DNA of 9,899 nt from Streptomyces iakyrus (GTDB taxonomy: Bacteria; Actinomycetota; Actinomycetes; Streptomycetales; Streptomycetaceae). Position numbers and translations under genes: made by a program. The stretch is taken from assembly GCF_000717055.1 (NCBI RefSeq), contig NZ_JNXI01000053.1, positions 1-9,899 on the forward strand, in the 5' to 3' direction. Shown one piece after another: positions 5,770-9,899 of the stretch. Below the pieces are notes generated by a model that was not told the DNA's origin, made no database searches, and was given only the letters and a program-made list of their open reading frames with translations. How positions within the stretch are numbered: the first letter of the stretch is position 1; every line of letters starts with the position of its first letter.

Positions 5770-5818
5770 GGCCTCCGGGGCGGCGGCACACGACCAAGCA
5801 TTTCGCCGCCCCGGGGCC
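5770..5818. terminator. Strong stem-loop between spdD and repSA
   Basis: GGCC, a bulged T, and CCGGGGCGGCG (5770-5785) pair fully with CGCCGCCCCGGGGCC (5804-5818) around an 18-base loop. It lies 9 bases after the spdD stop and 38 bases before the RepSA start. It could terminate the transfer operon, attenuate rep, or be part of the rolling-circle origin. No T-run follows. Confidence 0.55.
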
Positions 5819-5856
5819 TGTTCCTCCCGACCGAGCCAGTCAGAAGGGGAATCGCC

Positions 5857-7218
5857 ATCTTCACCCGCACCACTCCGGCCCCACTTCCGGAACTCGCGAA
5901 CCTGGCCGCGCAGGGCACACTGCCGGGTATCCTCCGCCAGCTCTCCGGACTCGGCGGCTGCACCAACCCGATCCGCCTCGACGGCCACCGCACCGAGTAC
6001 GACGTCGACACCACGACCGGCGAGATCGGCAACGTCCTCCACCGCCTCGACTCGACCAGCCTCCCGGCCGGACAGCTCCTCGTCCGCTGCAACAACCGCC
6101 GGACGACCCGCTGCGCCGCATGCGCAGAGGTCTACCGCCGCGACACCTTCCACCTGATCACCTCCGGCCTGCGCGGGGGCAAGGGCATCCCCGAACACGT
6201 CGCCGCACACCCGCGCGTGTTCGCCACCTTCACCGCCCCGAGCTTCGGCCCGGTCCACAACCGCCCCTCCAGTGGGCGCCCCTGCCGCTGCGGCACCCAC
6301 CACGACCAGGACGACGAGGCACTCGGCACCGCGCTCGACCCGAACACCTACGACTACGAAGCCGCTGTGCTCTGGAACGCCCACGCCGGTCCTCTCTGGC
6401 GGCGCTTCTCGACCTACCTGCGCCGAGAGGTCGCCAAGCGCGCCGGCCTCTCCCAGCGGCGCTTCCGCGAGCACGCCCGCGTGTCCTTCGCCAAGGTCGC
6501 GGAGTACCAGAAGCGTGGCGCGGTCCACTTCCACGCGGTCATTCGCATCGACGGCCCCAGCGGCGGCGACACTCCACCCCCTGCTTGGGCAACCGCCGAG
6601 CTGCTCACGGACGCCATCCGTGCTGCCGCTGCCAAGGTCCGCGTGGACGGCCCGACTATCGACGGCCGCGCCCACACCTTCACCTTCGGTCGCCAGCTCG
6701 ACGTACGCACCATCCGCTCGGCCGACTTTGACGGCGGCCAGGAGCTGACCGAACGGGCTGTCGCCGCCTACATCGCCAAGTACGCCACCAAGGGGGCCGA
6801 GACTGCGACAGGAGCTCTCGACCGCCCGCTCAAGTTTGCCGCCGAACTCGCCCAGCTCGACATCAGCGACCACGCCCGGCGCCTTATCCGAACCGCATGG
6901 TTCCTCGGCGTACGCAAGGACCTCGAACACCTCCGCCTGCGCGCCTGGGCTCACATGCTCGGATTCCGCGGCCACTTCTCCACCAAGTCCCGCCGCTACT
7001 CCACCACCCTTGGCGCCCTCCGCGACGCCCGCGCCGAATGGCGCCGTGCCCAAGCCGCAGCACCCAGCGGCGCCGAGCCTGAGACGACGTACGTCCTCGC
7101 GCACTGGGTCTTCGCCGGTACCGGCCTCTCGGACACCGAAGCCTGGCTGGCCGCATCTCTCGAACCCGCCCCCGGAACGGAAGGAGAACCGACATGGACC
7201 GCCGACGGGACGAACTGA
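5857..7218 (+). CDS. repSA: RepSA-like rolling-circle replication initiator
   Basis: About 453 residues give a Rep of the pSAM2 type, which nicks the double-strand origin and starts rolling-circle replication of the excised circle. The HUH motif is HFH at 224-226 (in GAVHFHAVIRIDG) and the catalytic tyrosine is probably Y305 or Y309 in AYIAKYATKG. Cysteines C78, C86, C89 and C143/C145 may form a zinc site. Conserved sequence (PLPELANLAAQGTLPG, CTNPIRLDGHRTEYDVDTTT) begins well before the first GTG in frame (6217), so that GTG is not the true start. AAGGGG (5844-5849) points, at seven bases, to ATC at 5857; no ATG, GTG or TTG exists in frame upstream to the stop at 5500. Either ATC is used or the start is mutated. 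It overlaps xis. Confidence 0.85.
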   Translation: MFTRTTPAPLPELANLAAQGTLPGILRQLSGLGGCTNPIRLDGHRTEYDVDTTTGEIGNVLHRLDSTSLPAGQLLVRCNNRRTTRCAACAEVYRRDTFHLITSGLRGGKGIPEHVAAHPRVFATFTAPSFGPVHNRPSSGRPCRCGTHHDQDDEALGTALDPNTYDYEAAVLWNAHAGPLWRRFSTYLRREVAKRAGLSQRRFREHARVSFAKVAEYQKRGAVHFHAVIRIDGPSGGDTPPPAWATAELLTDAIRAAAAKVRVDGPTIDGRAHTFTFGRQLDVRTIRSADFDGGQELTERAVAAYIAKYATKGAETATGALDRPLKFAAELAQLDISDHARRLIRTAWFLGVRKDLEHLRLRAWAHMLGFRGHFSTKSRRYSTTLGALRDARAEWRRAQAAAPSGAEPETTYVLAHWVFAGTGLSDTEAWLAASLEPAPGTEGEPTWTADGTN

Positions 7219-7388
7219 TGACTGTCCCGCAGATCCTCGCCGAGCTGGGCGGAGTGTCCCGCCGAACCTTCTACCGCTGGCGCGAGCTAGGGCAGGCTCC
7301 GGAAGCGATCAAGCTGCCGAATGGTGAGCTCCGCGTTTGGCGCAGTGACTTCGACGCCTGGCTCCACGGGCTCGCGGAGGCGGCGTGA
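7194..7388 (+). CDS. xis: Excisionase (Xis), MerR-like helix-turn-helix
   Basis: The 64-aa protein is a small DNA-binding excisionase with a winged-helix/MerR-type fold. VPQILAELGGVSRRTFYRWRELG contains the helix-turn-helix and KLPNGELRVWRSDFDAWL the wing, a common form in AICEs. With Int it excises the element by bending the attachment-site DNA. The ATG at 7194 follows GGAG by seven bases and overlaps the end of repSA by 25 bases; an ATG at 7218 within TGATG is an alternative that would suit translational coupling. Its TGA overlaps the GTG of int (GTGA). Rep, Xis and Int therefore form one coupled operon. Confidence 0.88.
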   Translation: MDRRRDELMTVPQILAELGGVSRRTFYRWRELGQAPEAIKLPNGELRVWRSDFDAWLHGLAEAA

Positions 7389-8790
7389 AGTCGCATGACG
7401 TGAGGGTGTGGGGCATCCGCAAGCGGCCCTACAAGACGCCGTCCTATGACGTGCGATGGAAGGTTGCCGACGCCCCGCCGTTCTCCGAGACCTTTCGGAC
7501 CAAGGCACTCGCCGACAACTTCCGCGCCAAGCTTCTTCGGGCTGCGCAGAAGGGCGAGGCCTTCGACACGGACACTGGTCTGCCGGACTCGATGGCACCC
7601 GTCAAAGCGTCCCGTACCTGGTACGACTTCGCACGGGCGTACGTCGCCATGAAGTGGCCGCACGCGGCTCCAAACTCCCGCGACAGCTTGAACGAGACGA
7701 TGACACTCGTCACGACTCAACTGCTGGGTGATCGACCTGGGCGGCCTGATGACGACGTTTTGCGCCGTGCGCTGCGGGGCTGGGCTTTCGTCGTCCAAGC
7801 CTCGGACGAGGAAGCTCCGCCGGTCGACATCGCGAACGCTCTTCGCTGGGTGGCCAAGGCTTCGCTGCCATTGGCGACGATCAAGAATCCGGCAGACATC
7901 CGCCGCGTCCTCGACTCGCTCAAGCTCAAGCTGTCGGGCACTCCAGCGGCCGCAGAGACGGTACGGCGCAAGCGCGCGGTCCTCTTCAACGCCCTTGCCT
8001 ACGCGGTAGAACTGGGGGAGCTTCCGGAGAACCCGGTCACGCTCGTGAAGTGGAAGCCTCCGAAGGTCACCAAGGAAGTCGACCGCCGGGTCGTGGTGAA
8101 CCCTCGGCAGGCACGCGAACTCCTGGCCGCAGTCTCTTACGTCGGCGGCTACCGCAGAGCCCGTGGGCGGCGCCTAGTCGCGCTCTTCGCCTGCATGTAC
8201 TTCGGCGGGCTCGGCCGGCGGAAGCTGTGGCGCTGCGTCGTCCGGACTGCACGCTGCCGGAGACCGGGTGGGGTTCGCTGATCCTGGAGAAGACCCGCCC
8301 GACCGTCGGGAAGCGCTGGACCGGGACCGGGGAGGTTCACGACAACCGCGGCCTCAAGAATCGCCCCACGAATGAAACCCGCATCGTCCCGATCCCACCT
8401 CGCCTCGTCCGCATGCTCCTCGCCCACATCGAGGAGTTCGGCACCGCCAAGGACGGGCGGCTGTTCGCCAACGAACGTGGGGGAGTGGTCGCCTCCACTA
8501 CGTACTGGCGCGTCTGGGACGAGGCCCGGCACCTGGCGCTCACGCCGGAACAGGTGGCCTCGCCGCTGGCCGCTCGACCGTACGACCTGAGGCACGCCGC
8601 GCTCTCCTCCTGGCTCAACGCTGGCGTCGACCCCACCGAGGTTGCGGAACGCGCGGGCAACAGCGTCGAAGTGCTGCTGAGCCGGTACGCGAAGTGTCTC
8701 GACGGCCGCCAGGACGTCGCCAACCGCCGGATCGCCGAGCTCCTCGGTGAGGGCGACGGCCAGGAGGACGAGCCCGGCGACGGGACCTGA
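7385..8790 (+). pseudogene. int: Tyrosine recombinase integrase, frameshifted at catalytic Arg
   Basis: Two frames together give a full-length integrase of about 468 aa. Frame one (7385 to about 8212) holds the SAM-like core-binding domain and ends RLVALFACMYFGGL; the second frame continues PAEAVALRRPDCTLPETGW to the stop at 8790. The expected GGL-R-PAEAVAL would need CTCCGGCCGG, but the sequence is CTCGGCCGG, so one C is missing after about 8212. It falls in the codon of catalytic Arg I. Other active-site parts remain: YDLRH with Arg II (8590-8592) and the nucleophile in SRYAKC (8686-8688). Box II has Tyr where His is usual, and box III has Asn (AGNSVEV). GTG start overlaps the xis stop. It is a real mutation or a sequencing error; it cannot be decided here. 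Confidence 0.88.
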
Positions 8791-8828
8791 TCCCGGCACA
8801 CCTCCGACACGCGCACCTACGGCATGAT

Positions 8829-8854
8829 GGCCCCTGGACTACGGTCCGGGGGCC
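8829..8854 (+). terminator. Terminator-like hairpin after int
   Basis: GGCCCCTGGAC (8829-8839) and GTCCGGGGGCC (8844-8854) form an 11-bp stem with one G-T wobble and a TACG tetraloop. TCGGCGTTTT follows. It lies 38 bases past the int stop. Confidence 0.65.
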
Positions 8855-8965
8855 TCGGCGTTTTCCGGCCCTGACCTGCGGATTCCTGGCCTGTGGCCAG
8901 TCCACGGATAGTCCACGGCGGCCGACATACAGCCGCTCCGAGCGGCATACGCCTGCACACACACG

Positions 8966-9004
8966 AAGACCCCGTCCCAGCGAAAGCGCTGATGGCGGGG
9001 TCTT
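8966..9004 (-). terminator. Terminator hairpin of tRNA-Arg
   Basis: The outer arms AAGACCCCG (8966-8974) and CGGGGTCTT (8996-9004) and the inner arms CAGCG/CGCTG around AAAG form one long hairpin. It begins 18 bases past the tRNA 3' end in the direction of tRNA transcription. It could also stop transcripts coming from int. Confidence 0.65.
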
Positions 9005-9022
9005 TGGGCACCTCATCCAAGG

Positions 9023-9094
9023 TGCCCCCGGCAGGATTCGAACCTGCGCACACGGCTCCGGAGGCCGTTGCTCTATCCCCTGAGCTACGGGGGC
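9023..9094 (-). tRNA. tRNA-Arg (anticodon CCG), probable attachment site
   Basis: A full cloverleaf can be drawn on the minus strand: acceptor GCCCCCG/CGGGGGC, D-stem GCTC/GAGC, anticodon loop CTCCGGA, T-stem GCAGG/CCTGC with loop TTCGAAT, discriminator A. The full CCA is not encoded. It reads CGG arginine codons. Its 3' end faces the integrase gene, the usual geometry when an AICE has integrated into a tRNA 3' end and restored it, so this would be the int-proximal attachment site. The matching copy at the other end of the element is not in this window. Use as the target is inferred. Confidence 0.95.
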
Positions 9095-9127
9095 GTGTTC
9101 GTCGCGTTGCTCGCGGCGACGGGTAGA

Positions 9128-9158
9128 ACACTACCAGCTCCCTCGGGGTGGTCATGAA
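9128..9158 (-). promoter_or_regulatory. Possible tRNA-Arg promoter
   Basis: On the minus strand TTCATG (9158-9153) and TAGTGT (9133-9128) could be -35 and -10 hexamers, but the 19-base spacing is long and the match weak. The position upstream of the tRNA is right. Confidence 0.25.
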
Positions 9159-9257
9159 CGGGTTTTCGCTGTCGGGGGCGGGGATGTCGGTCGCTCGTGC
9201 GGGGTGGAAGTGGGGAAAACCCGGACGCGATGGCCGGGGCCGACCTACTCTCGAGTT

Positions 9258-9791
9258 GTGCCAGGCGCGTCGGGCCGGGTGCTTGTTGTGGACGACAACA
9301 AGGTCATCCGGCAGTTGATCAGGGTCAACCTCGAGCTGGAGGGGCTGGAGGTCGTGACCGCGGCCGATGGTGCCGAATGTCTTGATGTCGTGCATCAGGT
9401 GCAGCCCGATGTCGTGACCCTCGATGTCGTCATGCCCCGGCTGGACGGGATCCGGACGGCCGCTCGCCTCCGGGCCGATCCGCGCACCCGCGACATGCCT
9501 CTCGCCATCGTCAGCGCCTGCGGGCACCACGAGGTCGAGGCCGGACTCGAAGCGGGCGTCGACGCCTTCCTCGCCAAGCCTTTCGAGCCCGCCGAACTGG
9601 TCCGTATGGTGCGGCAGTTGGTCGAGCGGGCCCGGAGCGAGGGCCGGCAGCGCGGCGGCTTTCGGGCGAAGGATCACGCAACGGGACACGTGACGGATCA
9701 TGTGACGGGACACGCGGCAGAATGCGCGACGGAACGTGCGGTGGACGCCGGAGAACACGCCAAGGAAGTGGATCTGCCCGCCGTGCCGTAG
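9258..9791 (+). CDS. Stand-alone receiver-domain response regulator
   Basis: The 177-aa protein is a CheY-type receiver domain (about residues 6-122). The acidic pair is D12/D13 in VLVVDDNK, the phospho-acceptor D56 in VTLDVVMPRLDG, the switch residue S86 and the conserved lysine K107 in FLAKPFEP. No DNA-binding or enzymatic output domain follows; instead there is a polar tail with histidines at regular spacing (HATGHVTDHVTGHAAE). The GTG at 9258 is chosen because the receiver fold begins right after it; residues encoded from an earlier ATG (9204) look non-conserved. No clear ribosome site is seen, and TACTCT shortly upstream could be a -10 for a leaderless message. No kinase gene is adjacent. 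It is probably a resident chromosomal gene flanking the inserted element. Confidence 0.85.
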   Translation: MPGASGRVLVVDDNKVIRQLIRVNLELEGLEVVTAADGAECLDVVHQVQPDVVTLDVVMPRLDGIRTAARLRADPRTRDMPLAIVSACGHHEVEAGLEAGVDAFLAKPFEPAELVRMVRQLVERARSEGRQRGGFRAKDHATGHVTDHVTGHAAECATERAVDAGEHAKEVDLPAVP

Positions 9792-9805
9792 GCGCGAGGC
9801 CCTAG

Positions 9806-9843
9806 GTGTGCTGTCCCGGGACGTTGGTGACAGGCGACACGCC
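9806..9843 (+). terminator. Possible terminator after the response regulator
   Basis: GGTGTgCTGTC (9806-9815) and GACAGgcgACACgCC (9829-9843) can pair with small bulges. Outer arms GAGGCCCT (9796-9803) and AGGGCCTC (9867-9874) could enclose it. There is no T-run. Nothing coding is evident from 9792 to the end. Confidence 0.4.
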
Positions 9844-9899
9844 TTGAGTGGTCCTTGAACGAGGCGAGGGCCTCTGGGTTCGGTGTGGATTGCGAAGTC

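Larger units (their letters stand above)
8791..9022. other. Non-coding gap between int and tRNA-Arg
   Basis: This 232-base stretch has no credible gene. It holds two convergent hairpins (8829-8854 and 8966-9004). Being next to int and to the tRNA 3' end, it should contain the arm-type integrase sites of the attachment region; I could not define them by eye. Confidence 0.5.

Noticed and set aside
5626..7104. Very long minus-strand open frame opposite spdD and repSA
   Set aside because: It is a GC-bias shadow: it lies antisense to a clearly conserved RepSA with HUH and Tyr motifs and has no recognisable domain.
9100..9135. Small inverted repeats CGTCGC/GCGACG and GGTAG/CTACC upstream of the tRNA
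   Set aside because: Short arms with no clear partner function, expected by chance at this GC content.
8817..9758. Minus-strand open frame spanning the tRNA gene and the response regulator
   Set aside because: It runs through a structured tRNA and two hairpins and is antisense to a clear receiver domain.
1..9899. CRISPR array or insertion sequence
   Set aside because: No regularly spaced direct repeats, no transposase and no terminal inverted repeats were seen.

Overview
The window looks like Streptomyces or a close actinomycete: GC content is very high, third codon positions are GC-rich, and GTG, TTG and possibly ATC serve as starts. Positions about 272-9022 carry the backbone of a pSAM2-type actinomycete integrative and conjugative element (AICE). 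The right end (tRNA-Arg and a response regulator) is probably host chromosome. No second copy of the tRNA 3' end occurs in the left part, so the far attachment site must lie left of position 1.

Layout. 1-271 is non-coding and holds a very stable GC-rich stem-loop. 272-1555 is a leftward cluster: a Pif-like Nudix protein, then an RsbW-like ATP-binding protein, then an unrecognised protein whose start overlaps the previous stop. 1639-2427 is a divergent GntR/UTRA repressor (KorSA-like). A 165-base leader containing two operator-like sites and a tRNA T-arm-like segment leads into the rightward transfer block: an SCO3933-type regulatory protein, an FtsK/SpoIIIE-like DNA translocase (TraSA-like), SpdB, a 63-aa mobile-element transfer protein, a 64-aa membrane protein and SpdD. 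After another strong hairpin come RepSA (rolling-circle initiator), Xis and Int in overlapping frames. Two hairpins, the tRNA-Arg(CCG) gene and a stand-alone receiver protein finish the window.

How it should work. The GntR protein probably binds a repeated TAGACGAGT-type operator found at six places: in front of itself and the Nudix gene, inside and in front of the ATPase gene, twice before the regulator/transfer operon, and before spdD. Release of repression would switch on transfer, spread and, directly or through the SCO3933-type protein, replication and excision. The Nudix protein would act in immunity against redundant transfer, as known for Pif of pSAM2.

Two apparent lesions stand out. 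The integrase reads in two frames because one base is missing exactly at the codon of its first catalytic arginine. RepSA has no ATG, GTG or TTG where its Shine-Dalgarno sequence points, only ATC. If real, the element may be trapped in the chromosome; each could also be a sequencing error.
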